Source of the DNA: an uncultured Opitutia bacterium
Lineage (GTDB): Bacteria; Verrucomicrobiota; Verrucomicrobiia; Opitutales; Opitutaceae
Length of the DNA: 51,649 bases
Assembly: GCA_903896015.1 (NCBI GenBank)
Contig: CAITWF010000039.1
Coordinates: 1 to 51,649, forward strand
Reading direction: 5' to 3'
Shown: piece after piece, positions 11,457 to 20,435 of the stretch
Layout: every line of letters starts with the position of its first letter
Position numbering within the stretch: position 1 is the first letter of the stretch
The notes under the pieces: generated by a model
Seen by the model: only the letters and a program-made list of their open reading frames with translations
The model's database searches: none
What the model was told of the DNA's origin: nothing
Program-made: the position numbers and the translations under genes

Positions 11457-12479
11457 ATGGCCAACATCGCCAACATCTTCGGCTACTTCTCCAACGACAT
11501 CGGCATCGACCTCGGCACCGCCAACACGCTCGTCTATGTGAAAGACAAGGGCATCGTCCTGCGCGAACCCTCCGTCGTCGCCCTCGATACCGTCTCGCGC
11601 AAGGTCCGCGCCGTCGGCGATGAGGCGAAACGCATGCTTGGCCGCACGCCCGGTAACATCACCGCCATCCGCCCGATGAAGGACGGCGTGATCGCCGACT
11701 TCGATGTCACAGAGGCGATGCTCCGGTATTTTATCCGCAAGGTTTCCAACAACTCGTTCCGAGCCCCGCCGCGTGTCGTCATCGCGATTCCTTCGGGCAT
11801 CACCGAGGTAGAGAAACGCGCCGTGAAGGAATCCGCCATGCACGCCGGCGCCCGCGACGTCATCACGATCCCCGAGCCGATGGCCGCAGCTATCGGTGTC
11901 GGTCTTCCCATTGATGAACCCGCCGCCAACATGATTGTCGACATCGGCGGCGGCACCACGGAGATCGCGGTCATTTCGCTCAACGGCATCGTGTTTTCCA
12001 AATCGATCCGCGTCGCGGGAGACGAGCTCGACATGGCGATCATCAATTACATGAAGCGCGCCTACAATCTCCTCATCGGTGAACGCACCGCGGAAGAGAT
12101 CAAGATGCGCGTCGGCTCCGCTTATCCGCTCGACGAGGAACTCACGATGGAGGTCAAAGGCCGTGATTCCGTTGCCGGCCTGCCGAAAACCATTCACATC
12201 ACTTCGCAGGAAATTCGCGAAGCCCTCGCCGACACCATCGCCTCGATCGTGGACGCGGTGCGCGTGACGCTGGAGCGCTGCCCGCCCGAACTTTCCGCAG
12301 ACCTTGTCGACCGCGGCTTCGTGATGGCCGGTGGCGGCGCGCTCATCCGCGGCATCGACAAGCTTCTCAGTGAAAAAACCGGTCTCCCTGTCACCGTCTC
12401 CGACGACCCCCTTTCGGCCGTCGCCAACGGCACCGGCGCGGTCTTGAACGACCTGTCGTGGCTGATGCAGAACGTGTGA
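11457..12479 (+). CDS. mreB: Rod-shape-determining actin homologue MreB
   Basis: A 340-residue bacterial actin that polymerises under the inner membrane and directs the elongasome. It has the phosphate-1 motif [15 protein letters not shown], the [18 protein letters not shown] connector, the [14 protein letters not shown] motif, phosphate-2 [16 protein letters not shown], and the adenosine motif [16 protein letters not shown]. Length and motif order match the family. It heads the cluster mreB-mreC-mreD-PBP2; the 83-base gap to mreC contains a hairpin with a short T-run that may attenuate read-through. No Shine-Dalgarno sequence is visible before ATG 11457. Confidence 0.97.
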   Translation: MANIANIFGYFSNDIGIDLGTANTLVYVKDKGIVLREPSVVALDTVSRKVRAVGDEAKRMLGRTPGNITAIRPMKDGVIADFDVTEAMLRYFIRKVSNNSFRAPPRVVIAIPSGITEVEKRAVKESAMHAGARDVITIPEPMAAAIGVGLPIDEPAANMIVDIGGGTTEIAVISLNGIVFSKSIRVAGDELDMAIINYMKRAYNLLIGERTAEEIKMRVGSAYPLDEELTMEVKGRDSVAGLPKTIHITSQEIREALADTIASIVDAVRVTLERCPPELSADLVDRGFVMAGGGALIRGIDKLLSEKTGLPVTVSDDPLSAVANGTGAVLNDLSWLMQNV

Positions 12480-12491
12480 GGCGCGGATGCC

Positions 12492-12518
12492 GACCGATTG
12501 ATCGGTCCGCTCGTTTTT
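12492..12518 (+). terminator. Hairpin with T-run between mreB and mreC (possible attenuator)
   Basis: GACCGAT (12492-12498) pairs with ATCGGTC (12501-12507) around a 2-base TG loop in this notation, which in RNA would open to at least 4 bases. CGCTCGTTTTT follows. Placed inside the mre cluster it could lower mreCD-PBP2 expression relative to mreB rather than end transcription. Confidence 0.5.
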
Positions 12519-12543
12519 CCGTGTCTTCCGTGTCTTCCGTGGG
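12519..12543 (+). repeat. Short tandem repeat, 9-base unit CCGTGTCTT
   Basis: Two full CCGTGTCTT units and a partial third (CCGTGG) follow directly after the mreB-mreC hairpin. The text resembles the intergenic CGTGTCTTCCGTGG-type words I associate with Verrucomicrobia and Planctomycetes genomes; that family resemblance is from memory and unverified. Confidence 0.5.
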
Positions 12544-12562
12544 CAAAACCGCCTGACACGCC

Positions 12563-13393
12563 GTGCCCTTTCGCCGCCTCTCCACTGCCCGTCCGTTTCT
12601 CACGCTCGGCCTCGTCGTCGGCGCATGGCTCGTCGTGCCGGTGGTCGTGAAGACGTTTGCGCGCGCCAGCTTCTTCGAGCTGACCGCGCCCATCAGTGTC
12701 TCCGCCTCTTATCTCCGGGATCTCCAGCAATACTGGGCGCTGCGGCTGCACTCCAACGACGAGCTCGTCCGCGCCGGTCACGACCTTTCCGGCGTGCTGT
12801 CGCGCTACGAATTTGCCGTCCAGCAAAACACCGAGATGCGAGCCGAGATCGAGCGACTTGAGGGGCTCCTGCGGCTGCCGGCGTTTGCGAACTTCCGTAT
12901 GGAGCATGCGCGCGTCGCGAGCCGCGATTTCTCCGGCTGGTGGCAACGCATCGTCATCCGCAAGGGCGCGAACTATGGTGTGCCCGTCGGCGCGCCGGTG
13001 ATTTTCGCCGGCGGCGTCGTCGGCCGCGTTGCTGAGGTCCACGCCTACACCGCCGTCGTCGAATTGATCACCAGCCAGAACGTCCGGCTCGCCGGTGTCG
13101 TGGAGGGCGACACGCGCCCGATCAGTTTTCAAGGCGGACTCAACCCGACGTTCGGACCGCCGAAAGGGGTGGTCGAGTTCGTGCCGCTCGACGTGTTCGC
13201 CGCGCCCAACGCGACCAAGCGACTCGTGACGTCCGGCCTCGGCGGCGTGTTTCCACCCGGCCTCACCATCGGCGAAATCAACACGCTCGCGATCAGTTCC
13301 GACGGACTGTTCAAAACGGGCGAGGTAAAACTCGACGAGCGACTCGGCTCCATCTCCGAAGTTAGCGTGCTCGTGCCACTGGAACAGCCGTAA
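12563..13393 (+). CDS. mreC: Rod-shape-determining protein MreC
   Basis: A 276-residue bitopic elongasome protein linking MreB to periplasmic PBPs. A membrane segment lies near residues 10-35 (LTLGLVVGAWLVVPVVVKTF), followed by a helical, probably coiled-coil stretch (VQQNTEMRAEIERLEGLLRL). The beta domains contain ARVASRDFSGWWQRIVIRKG, the NYGVPVGAPVIFAGGVVGRV motif and VRLAGVVEGDTRPISFQGG. It starts at GTG 12563; no ATG fits better. Length is normal for MreC. It sits between mreB and mreD. Confidence 0.9.
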   Translation: MPFRRLSTARPFLTLGLVVGAWLVVPVVVKTFARASFFELTAPISVSASYLRDLQQYWALRLHSNDELVRAGHDLSGVLSRYEFAVQQNTEMRAEIERLEGLLRLPAFANFRMEHARVASRDFSGWWQRIVIRKGANYGVPVGAPVIFAGGVVGRVAEVHAYTAVVELITSQNVRLAGVVEGDTRPISFQGGLNPTFGPPKGVVEFVPLDVFAAPNATKRLVTSGLGGVFPPGLTIGEINTLAISSDGLFKTGEVKLDERLGSISEVSVLVPLEQP

Positions 13394-13475
13394 TCGATTA
13401 GCTCGCAAACCGACGGAAAATTCACGCCCACGCTTTCAAAGCTCACCGCTTCGGGCTTACTGTTTATCGCCCCTC

Positions 13476-13985
13476 ATGCGCCACACGCTCACCATTTTTC
13501 TCACGCTCGTGCTGCTCTGGGCGCTCGTTGCGCAGACGAATCACGAACTCAGCGGACTGCGCGTGTATCTTTTCGTCGGCGGACTCTATGTCACCTACGC
13601 GTCGCTGATGCTGCCGTGGCGCGCCGCGCTCACGAGCATCCTGCTCGGCGGCCTGCTCTGCGATGCGACCGCTCCCGTCGCATTCGGCACGCACGTCATT
13701 CTCTTCTCCGCCGCGTTTGCCGTGCTCTCTCATCTGCGCGATCGGTTGCCGCGCGAAGACACCATCGCGCGCGTCGTCGTAGCGCTGCTCGTCAACCTCG
13801 CGCTCTTTCTGCTGTTTTCCTTCACGCAAATCGGCGGATCGCCTTCGCCCGCCGCCGCGTGGCCGCGGCTCATTGCCGATCTCATCGTGTCGCAAATCGC
13901 CCTCGCGCTGGTTGCGCCGTGGTTCTTTGCGCTGCAACACCGTGCGCTCCTGCTCTCCCGCGCCGAGCGCGCCGCGCTCGATTGA
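13476..13985 (+). CDS. mreD: Rod-shape-determining protein MreD
   Basis: A 169-residue integral membrane protein, mostly hydrophobic, with about five membrane segments (for example LTIFLTLVLLWALVAQ, LYVTYASLMLPWR, HVILFSAAFAVLSHL, RVVVALLVNLALFLLFSF). The segment GLLCDATAPVAFGTHVILFS matches the D-x-x-x-x-x-x-F/L-G core of MreD. Sequence conservation in this family is low; the assignment leans on topology and on its place between mreC and PBP2, 18 bases upstream of the latter. Confidence 0.85.
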   Translation: MRHTLTIFLTLVLLWALVAQTNHELSGLRVYLFVGGLYVTYASLMLPWRAALTSILLGGLLCDATAPVAFGTHVILFSAAFAVLSHLRDRLPREDTIARVVVALLVNLALFLLFSFTQIGGSPSPAAAWPRLIADLIVSQIALALVAPWFFALQHRALLLSRAERAALD

Positions 13986-14003
13986 GTTCGCGCCGCTCCG
14001 AAC

Positions 14004-15986
14004 ATGGCCGCTGATGACGTCAACCTCGCCGAGCGCCCCGGCAGCCTCGTCGAGTCCCACCGGACTTACGATACGCGGCTGATTTTTTTCTATTTTGTCG
14101 TCGCGGCCCTGCTCCTCGTGCTCGCTGGAGGGCTCGCCTACCAGCAGATCGTCAAGACCACCGTTCACGGCGACGCCGAGAAATTTCAGAATCAGCGCCG
14201 CATCCTGATACCCGGCCCGCGCGGCAACATCTACGCCCGGGACGGCGTGACCATCCTCGTCGGCAACCGCCCGCGCTTTGCCGTGATGCTCCACCTCGAC
14301 GAGTTGAAGCTTGAGCTGCGCCGCGAGCACATCCGCATCCACAACAACTATCTCGCGGCTGGCGAAAAAAAGGACGTCCCCTCCTACTCGCAGCTTGAGC
14401 AGCTCGCGCGCGTCAGCCTCGTGCAGCGTTACCTCGATCAACTCAACGTGATCCTCGGCCGCGATGATCAGGCGGATCCCAAGAAGGTCGGCGCCCACTT
14501 CCAGCAAAACCTCCTCCTGCCGTTCCCCCTGCTCACCGACCTCTCGCCCGAGGAATTTGCCAAACTGGTCGAGCGCCTGCCCGTGCGCTCGCCGCTTGAG
14601 CCTACCACTACGATCGTGCGCGACTATCCCTTTGGCTCCGCCGCCGCGCACACCCTCGGGATCGTTGGCTCTACCGACGACATCGAGTCCGAAGATCTGC
14701 CCGGTGAAGGGCTGAGGACCTTCAAATTGAAAGGCTCGGTCGGTCAGGACGGTCTCGAGAAAACCTTTGACTCACTCCTGCAAGGCGAAGCCGGCGGCAT
14801 CATCTACCGCGTCGATCCCACCGGCTACAAAGTCAACCCTCCCCTCGAAAAGCGCCTCCCCGTCCAAGGCAAAAATCTCGTCACCTCGATCGACATCGAT
14901 CTCCAACTCGCCGCCGAGGAAGCGATCGGCGATCAGATCGGTGCGGCCGTCGCGGTCGATGTCGCGACCGGCGAAGTCCTCGCGATCGCCAGCAAGCCCG
15001 ACTACGACCTCTCGAAGTTCCGCGCCCCCGGCACCATCGCCGACATCGAGGCGCGCCACGCGTGGACCAACCTCGCGCTAAACGGCTTTTATCCGCCCGG
15101 CTCGACCTTCAAGATCGTCACCGCGATCGCCGGAATGCGCCGCGGTGTGCTCCCGCTCGACCAACCGATCGTCGACTGCGAAGGCTATCTCAAGGTCGGA
15201 AACCGTCTTTTCCCCTGCGAAAACGGCCTAGTGCACCACGGCGAAATACTCCTGCGCAACGCCATCGCCCAGAGTTGCGAAATCTTTTTCTATAAGGCGG
15301 GCGAGCTCACGACCATCGAGAGCCTCGCCGCCGAGGCGAAACGCTTTCACCTCGACCAGCGCACCGGCATCGAGCTGCCCGGCGAGGGCGGCCGCATGAT
15401 TGTGCCTGACCCCGAGTGGAAGTTGAAGGCCGTGAAGGAAAAATGGTTTCCCGGCGACACCGCGCTCACCGCCACCGGGCAAGGGTTCGTGCTGGTTACG
15501 CCGTTGCAGATGGCATGTTTCGCCGCCTCAGTCGCGCGCGGGGAAGTTTGGACACAACCAACTCTCGTCCATCAGGAAGGCCGCCCCGCACAACATACCG
15601 AGCCGATCGGGCTGACGCCCGCCCAGCGGGCCGCGCTGATCGACGGCATGGTGGGCTGCACCACCACGGGCACGGCCAAGACGCTCACCAGCATCGAAGG
15701 CTATCGCATCGCGGGCGTGCACATCGCGGGAAAGACCGGGACGCCGCAAAAGGACGTCTTCCGCGACGGCAAGGCCAGTAAGATCAATTACGCATGGTTC
15801 ATCTGCTTCGCCCCCGCCGAAAACCCCGAAATCGCGGTGGCGATCGCGATCGAGGGGGACACGCCAGGCGAGACCTTTGGCGGTGGCGAGCACGCCGCGC
15901 CGATCGCCGACGCCGTGCTGAAAAAATATTTCGAGAAGAAAAACCGCGCCGCCTCACCCGCCGCGAGTCCGTTCAAGGTCGATTGA
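14004..15986 (+). CDS. mrdA: Penicillin-binding protein 2 (elongation-specific peptidoglycan transpeptidase)
   Basis: A 660-residue class B PBP that cross-links peptidoglycan during side-wall growth. One membrane anchor is at residues 27-45. The dimerisation/pedestal domain includes the R-G-N-I motif (PGPRGNIYARDGV, 70-82). The transpeptidase domain has the catalytic S367-x-x-K370 (YPPGSTFKIV), a second motif at S424 that reads SCE instead of the common SSD/SxN, and KTG at 577-579 (AGKTGTPQKD). It is the last gene of the mre cluster. Its final 14 bases overlap the stop end of the convergent transglutaminase gene. Elongation rather than division function is inferred from the mre context. Confidence 0.93.
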   Translation: MAADDVNLAERPGSLVESHRTYDTRLIFFYFVVAALLLVLAGGLAYQQIVKTTVHGDAEKFQNQRRILIPGPRGNIYARDGVTILVGNRPRFAVMLHLDELKLELRREHIRIHNNYLAAGEKKDVPSYSQLEQLARVSLVQRYLDQLNVILGRDDQADPKKVGAHFQQNLLLPFPLLTDLSPEEFAKLVERLPVRSPLEPTTTIVRDYPFGSAAAHTLGIVGSTDDIESEDLPGEGLRTFKLKGSVGQDGLEKTFDSLLQGEAGGIIYRVDPTGYKVNPPLEKRLPVQGKNLVTSIDIDLQLAAEEAIGDQIGAAVAVDVATGEVLAIASKPDYDLSKFRAPGTIADIEARHAWTNLALNGFYPPGSTFKIVTAIAGMRRGVLPLDQPIVDCEGYLKVGNRLFPCENGLVHHGEILLRNAIAQSCEIFFYKAGELTTIESLAAEAKRFHLDQRTGIELPGEGGRMIVPDPEWKLKAVKEKWFPGDTALTATGQGFVLVTPLQMACFAASVARGEVWTQPTLVHQEGRPAQHTEPIGLTPAQRAALIDGMVGCTTTGTAKTLTSIEGYRIAGVHIAGKTGTPQKDVFRDGKASKINYAWFICFAPAENPEIAVAIAIEGDTPGETFGGGEHAAPIADAVLKKYFEKKNRAASPAASPFKVD

Positions 15987-18186
15987 TCCGCCGCCGCGTG
16001 GAGCGTTCCGCGCGCAAAGCTTGTCTCGCGCGCAGGAACGTCCTCCCCGGCTCCGACCACGTCGCCCGCGCCCCGAAGCGCAGCCGCTGCAACTCTCCGA
16101 CCACTGCGATCGTCTCGGCTTTTTCGAGCGGAATGTTTGTTGCCCGCAGCCGAGCCAGCCACCGGCTCGCGTCCGCCCGCACCGGGTCATCGCGTCGCTC
16201 GACGCCCCCCTTCGCCAGCATCCGCCAGATTTCCCGACGATGCCTCAGCGTTCCCCAGATGGCCGCGGCGACGAACGCGATGAGCGCCGCGACTTTCGCT
16301 CCACGGGCGAGGCTCCAGGGTCGCGCGAGCCATTCGCGCACGCCCGCGATTGTTTCCGCCACGGCGTCGCGCAGCTGGCGACTGGACGATTGCGCGACAT
16401 TTTTCACCTCACGCAGCGTCTCGATCTGCGAGCGCTGGTCGAAATTCACGATGCGCCGATACCAAAAGATCCGCAGACTATCGAGCCGCGCCGACCAGCT
16501 TCGATCGCTGCGCGCCGCGATCGCGGCCTCGCTTTTCGTCTCGGTTTCCTGCGCGGTCTTCGGAACCTCAAGCGCGTCTTCGCGCAGCCAGGCGCCTGCC
16601 GCCGGATCGTAAACTTCCGTCCAGGCATGCGCGTCAGAATTGCGGACCGTGAAGCTGTTCGAGTAACCATTCCACGTGCCGCCCCGAAACCCGATCGCAA
16701 CGCGCGAGGAGAAACCCGCGTCGCGCGCCAGCAGGACGAGTGCGCCAGCGAACAGCTCGCAGTGCCCGGCCTCCCGCGAGGCCGTCCAGCGCACCAGCGG
16801 ATCGCCGGCGCCGCGAGGCACCACGGGCGAGAGCGAGTAGCCATGGTTTTGCCGCAGCCAGGCAATGGCCCGCCGGGAAAAGTCCGCCGCGCTGAGTTTC
16901 GCCCCGCCCGTGATCTCGCTCACCAGCCGATCCAGGCGGGCGTGGTCGTCGGCGCTCACGTTCAGCCAGGTCTGGATCGTGCGTTCCCGGCGGCGAGATT
17001 CGGCCGAAAACGTCGGGTCGGTGCGCGCGTCGGCCAGTTCAAAGCCCTCGACGCGATAAGCCGTCATCGTCAGCGGCTCGTCGCGCAGCGCGAGCACGCC
17101 CACGGTGGCACCGTGCCGGAAGTTTTGCGTTTCGCGAAAGCGTAGCAACTCGAAGCTGCCGAGTAGCGGCAGGTAGCGGCTGAGGCCCGACTCGAGGTAA
17201 AACGTCCACACCACCGAGGCGCCGAGTCGCGGCCGGGCGTCGCCGTGCACGATCGTGTCAGTGCGTTCACCGCCAAATGCCACGCGCCGCAGCACCGGCG
17301 ACAGCCGGAAGGTGCCGTTCTCGTATTGATCGAGCACGAGCATCCTCCAATAGGGTGACACCGGCAACTGCGTGCGATCCGTCACGTCTATGCTCAGCGC
17401 CACACTCGTGTCCTGCTGGATGTCGGTCACGTCGCCAAACTTGATCGAATCGTTGAAACCGCTCTTGGCCTTCTTCGTGACCAGCCGTTCGAGAAACAAG
17501 CTGTTCTCCAGTTGAAACCGCGGAATTGCGAGGAACAGCAACGCGGAGACGGCCACGACACCCGCAAACAGCGCGGCGCCCAGCGTGAGGACTCGCCAGT
17601 CCGCCACTTCACGCATCCGGCGCACGAGCCGGCGCCAATCCGCGTGCACGGCCCAGGCAGGTGCGATATTCTTCACCTTGCCGCTTTCGACGCCCGGACC
17701 TTCCGCCGTCCCGACAAGCGTAATCGCCAGCAGAAACGCGAGCGCCCACGCGGTAAACACGAGCAATTGCGCCGCAAACACCAACGACACCGTCAGCACA
17801 CCTGCCACCACGATCAGGAAAAGCCCGAGAATGATAATCTGCAGATCGTCGCGGCGCTGCCGGTAACTGATGCTGCGGTAGAGCAACAGCAACATATCGA
17901 GTCGCACCATCGCCGGCAGCGGCGAGGCCGTAAGCCAAAGATCACCCGCGAAAAACGCCACGATGAGCGGAAACGCCAGCACGTGCGCGAACGGCGGCAC
18001 CCGCGCCGGCAGCGTCGGCCACAGCGTGCACGCAATCGCTGCAACGGTCACGACGCCCATCAATTCCCACGCATCGATGTCCATGTAGATCACCGTCCAC
18101 ACCGCGAGCAGCGTGAGGCCGCCGCCGAGCAGCCATTTGAGCTGGTGCAACTCGTCGAGACTAAGCTGTGGCCGCTTTTTTTCCAT
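15973..18186 (-). CDS. TgpA-like membrane transglutaminase (DUF3488/DUF4129 type)
   Basis: About 737 residues from ATG 18186 (MEKKRPQL); an in-frame ATG at 18225 would overlap the previous gene by 65 bases. The N-terminal 220 residues carry six or seven membrane helices (DUF3488). A periplasmic transglutaminase core follows, with catalytic Cys in REAGHCELFAGALVLLARDA, His in SDAHAWTEVYDPA, and an Asp in WLREDALEVP. A C-terminal membrane helix lies near LARGAKVAALIAFVAAAIWG, followed by a cytoplasmic DUF4129-like tail. It is third in a moxR-DUF58-transglutaminase operon; such modules are widespread but their substrate is not established. Overlaps mrdA tail to tail. Confidence 0.88.
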   Translation of the reverse strand: MEKKRPQLSLDELHQLKWLLGGGLTLLAVWTVIYMDIDAWELMGVVTVAAIACTLWPTLPARVPPFAHVLAFPLIVAFFAGDLWLTASPLPAMVRLDMLLLLYRSISYRQRRDDLQIIILGLFLIVVAGVLTVSLVFAAQLLVFTAWALAFLLAITLVGTAEGPGVESGKVKNIAPAWAVHADWRRLVRRMREVADWRVLTLGAALFAGVVAVSALLFLAIPRFQLENSLFLERLVTKKAKSGFNDSIKFGDVTDIQQDTSVALSIDVTDRTQLPVSPYWRMLVLDQYENGTFRLSPVLRRVAFGGERTDTIVHGDARPRLGASVVWTFYLESGLSRYLPLLGSFELLRFRETQNFRHGATVGVLALRDEPLTMTAYRVEGFELADARTDPTFSAESRRRERTIQTWLNVSADDHARLDRLVSEITGGAKLSAADFSRRAIAWLRQNHGYSLSPVVPRGAGDPLVRWTASREAGHCELFAGALVLLARDAGFSSRVAIGFRGGTWNGYSNSFTVRNSDAHAWTEVYDPAAGAWLREDALEVPKTAQETETKSEAAIAARSDRSWSARLDSLRIFWYRRIVNFDQRSQIETLREVKNVAQSSSRQLRDAVAETIAGVREWLARPWSLARGAKVAALIAFVAAAIWGTLRHRREIWRMLAKGGVERRDDPVRADASRWLARLRATNIPLEKAETIAVVGELQRLRFGARATWSEPGRTFLRARQALRAERSTRRRINRP

Positions 18187-19390
18187 CGACGTAAGCCGCC
18201 ACACCGCGCGCGCCGTCGGGCGCAAACGTCATGACGTTTTGTTTGGCGATTGCCCTCGGGCTCGGCGAAGCGAGCGACGAATTCCCCTTCGCGGGCCTCA
18301 CCACCGCGAGTTGATCCAGAAATGCCTCCAGGTCTCCTACCCGACGCACCGGCAGTGGCGGCGCATCATCGAGCGCCACGCTCATCAATCGACCCGCCCG
18401 AAACAAGTCCTCGGCCAGCGTCGCGCAAAAACTGACGAGCAGTTCGAACTGCTCCGGCTTCGTCCACACCTCCGCGTCCATCCGCAGCCAAAGCGAGAAG
18501 CCCTCCGCACTCTCCGCTGAAAACTGTCGGACCAGCAGCGTGCGTGTCCGCGCGCTCGCCTTCCAGTGGATCAGGCGGTGTGAATCGCCGGACTCATAGC
18601 GCCGCAATGCAAGCAGGTCCCCGCCGCTGCCCGCGCGCGTCACATGCTCGCCGCCCGCCGGCCGCCGCGCCGTGGCGACCGCGTGCCGGCGATATTCGAC
18701 TGGCGCAGGCCATACGACTACATCCGCCCGCAACTCGGTTCCGATCGATTTTTTTAGAAAACCAAACGGAAACAGCGAACCCACACTCGCCAGCTCAACG
18801 CGCAACGCGCCGCGATTCGCCGGTTTGAAAATCCACTCAAGCCGCGATTCGTACCCCGGGTCGAGCCGTGTGCGGCACGCGAGCTGGCCGCGTTGGGTCG
18901 CCGCGTCAGTCTGCGCAAGGATCTTCCGCACATCAAGATCGCGTCCGGTCCAGGTCGATTCGGGACGTTGGTCGCGCGCGTCCGCGATCGGCCGCGCAGC
19001 GAGTTCAAACCACAACCCGTAGGTCGGCAGGAATTTTTTCCCGTTGCGCAGTTCCAGCGTCACCGTCGCCTCCTGCCCCGCGCGCAACGGCGGCGTCACC
19101 CGCAGCCGCCACGCCACGCCACGCAAATTTAACCACGACAGCACGCCGCTCAGGATGAGGCACGTCAGCAGCAGCGACAGCGTGATGAACAGAATATTGC
19201 TCGACGAATTGTAGGCCGCCGTGCCGATGCCCATCGCCAGCCCGATCAGCACGAGGCCCGCCGTCGTCGGCAACACCCGGTGCGATCGCTGGGGCCACAC
19301 CAGCGACCAGAGAAGGCCATTCCACGTAAAACGCCGCCGCACCCCGCGCAAACCAGGGCCGGACCAGGCATTGAGATCGCGAGCGTTCAT
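18161..19390 (-). CDS. DUF58-domain membrane protein
   Basis: A 409-residue protein. Two adjacent membrane helices lie near residues 40-90 (GLVLIGLAMGIGTAAYN, ILFITLSLLLTCLILSGVLS). A beta-rich region follows (RAGQEATVTLELRNGKKFLP). The DUF58 block has ARRPAGGEHVTRAGSGGDLL, then LRRYESGDSHRLIHWKASAR and LLVRQFSAE, the family signature; the fold is related to von Willebrand A domains. It lies 7 bases after the MoxR gene and overlaps the transglutaminase start by 26 bases, so the three are co-translated. Partner of the MoxR ATPase by analogy. Confidence 0.9.
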   Translation of the reverse strand: MNARDLNAWSGPGLRGVRRRFTWNGLLWSLVWPQRSHRVLPTTAGLVLIGLAMGIGTAAYNSSSNILFITLSLLLTCLILSGVLSWLNLRGVAWRLRVTPPLRAGQEATVTLELRNGKKFLPTYGLWFELAARPIADARDQRPESTWTGRDLDVRKILAQTDAATQRGQLACRTRLDPGYESRLEWIFKPANRGALRVELASVGSLFPFGFLKKSIGTELRADVVVWPAPVEYRRHAVATARRPAGGEHVTRAGSGGDLLALRRYESGDSHRLIHWKASARTRTLLVRQFSAESAEGFSLWLRMDAEVWTKPEQFELLVSFCATLAEDLFRAGRLMSVALDDAPPLPVRRVGDLEAFLDQLAVVRPAKGNSSLASPSPRAIAKQNVMTFAPDGARGVAAYVDGKKAATA

Positions 19391-19397
19391 CTACGCC

Positions 19398-20369
19398 TCA
19401 CGCCGGAGTCGGAATCGATCCCACGATCCGGCTCACCGCAGCGCCGACCGCGCGCCGCTCCTCAAGCGCATCACTCGTCTGCCGCGCGAGCGCCAGGCGG
19501 TGCGCCAGAATGGGTAACACGAGTTCCGTGACATCTTCCGGCAGCACAAAATCCCGCCCGAACACCAGCGCCCGCGCCTGCGCCGCTGTGCGGAGCGCCA
19601 GACCGCCGCGCACGCTCGCGCCCGCGCGAAACTCCGTCTCGGTGCGCGTTGCGCCGATAATCTTTAAAATAAACTCCAGCACGCTCTCCTCGACAAACAC
19701 CTGGTGTGCGAGCGCCTGCAGCTTCAGCACGTCGCCACGCGTGATCACCGGGTTGAGCGCGATTGCATCGTAGCCGCCGCGGTGCGAGCGCAGAATCTCG
19801 AGTTCATCGGCCGCCTGCGGATAGCCCATCTGCAGCCGCATCAAAAATCGATCCATCTGGCTCTCGGGCAGCGGAAACGTGCCCTCATAGTCCACCGGGT
19901 TCTGCGTCGCGAACACCATGAACGGCGACCCGACCGCGTGCGCCTCACCGTCGACCGTCACCCTCGCGCGATCCATGACCTCAAGCAGCGCCGACTGCGT
20001 CTTCGGGGTCGCGCGGTTGATTTCGTCCGCGAGCACGACGTTCGCGAATACCGGGCCCTTCTTGAACACAAATTCCTTCACCGTCTCATCGTAGATCGCC
20101 ACGCCCGTCACATCGCTCGGCAGCAGGTCACTCGTAAACTGGATGCGCGAAAACGCGCAGTCCATCGATCGCGCGAGCGAGTAAGCGAGCGTCGTCTTGC
20201 CCACGCCCGGCAAATCCTCGATCAGCAAATGACCGCCAGCCACGAGGCACACGAGCACCTGCTCGACGACCTCATCCTTGCCCTTGATCGTCGTCCGCAT
20301 GTTGGCGCGCAACCGCTCCAACGCCTGCTTGGCCTCGGTCATCTGTCCTGCCTGCACAAAATCACTCAT
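19398..20369 (-). CDS. MoxR-family AAA+ ATPase
   Basis: A 323-residue AAA+ ATPase. Walker A is [19 protein letters not shown] (K58), Walker [21 protein letters not shown], sensor 1 [20 protein letters not shown], followed by the MoxR-typical [16 protein letters not shown] and a C-terminal lid ([18 protein letters not shown]). MoxR proteins act as chaperone-like ATPases for partner proteins with vWA or DUF58 domains. It is the first gene of the three-gene operon with the DUF58 and transglutaminase genes. Confidence 0.95.
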   Translation of the reverse strand: MSDFVQAGQMTEAKQALERLRANMRTTIKGKDEVVEQVLVCLVAGGHLLIEDLPGVGKTTLAYSLARSMDCAFSRIQFTSDLLPSDVTGVAIYDETVKEFVFKKGPVFANVVLADEINRATPKTQSALLEVMDRARVTVDGEAHAVGSPFMVFATQNPVDYEGTFPLPESQMDRFLMRLQMGYPQAADELEILRSHRGGYDAIALNPVITRGDVLKLQALAHQVFVEESVLEFILKIIGATRTETEFRAGASVRGGLALRTAAQARALVFGRDFVLPEDVTELVLPILAHRLALARQTSDALEERRAVGAAVSRIVGSIPTPA

Positions 20370-20435
20370 GGGCGAAACGCTAGCACGCCTCGCCCTCCGC
20401 GCAAACGGATTTACCTGCGCAAGACCCGCAGCAAC

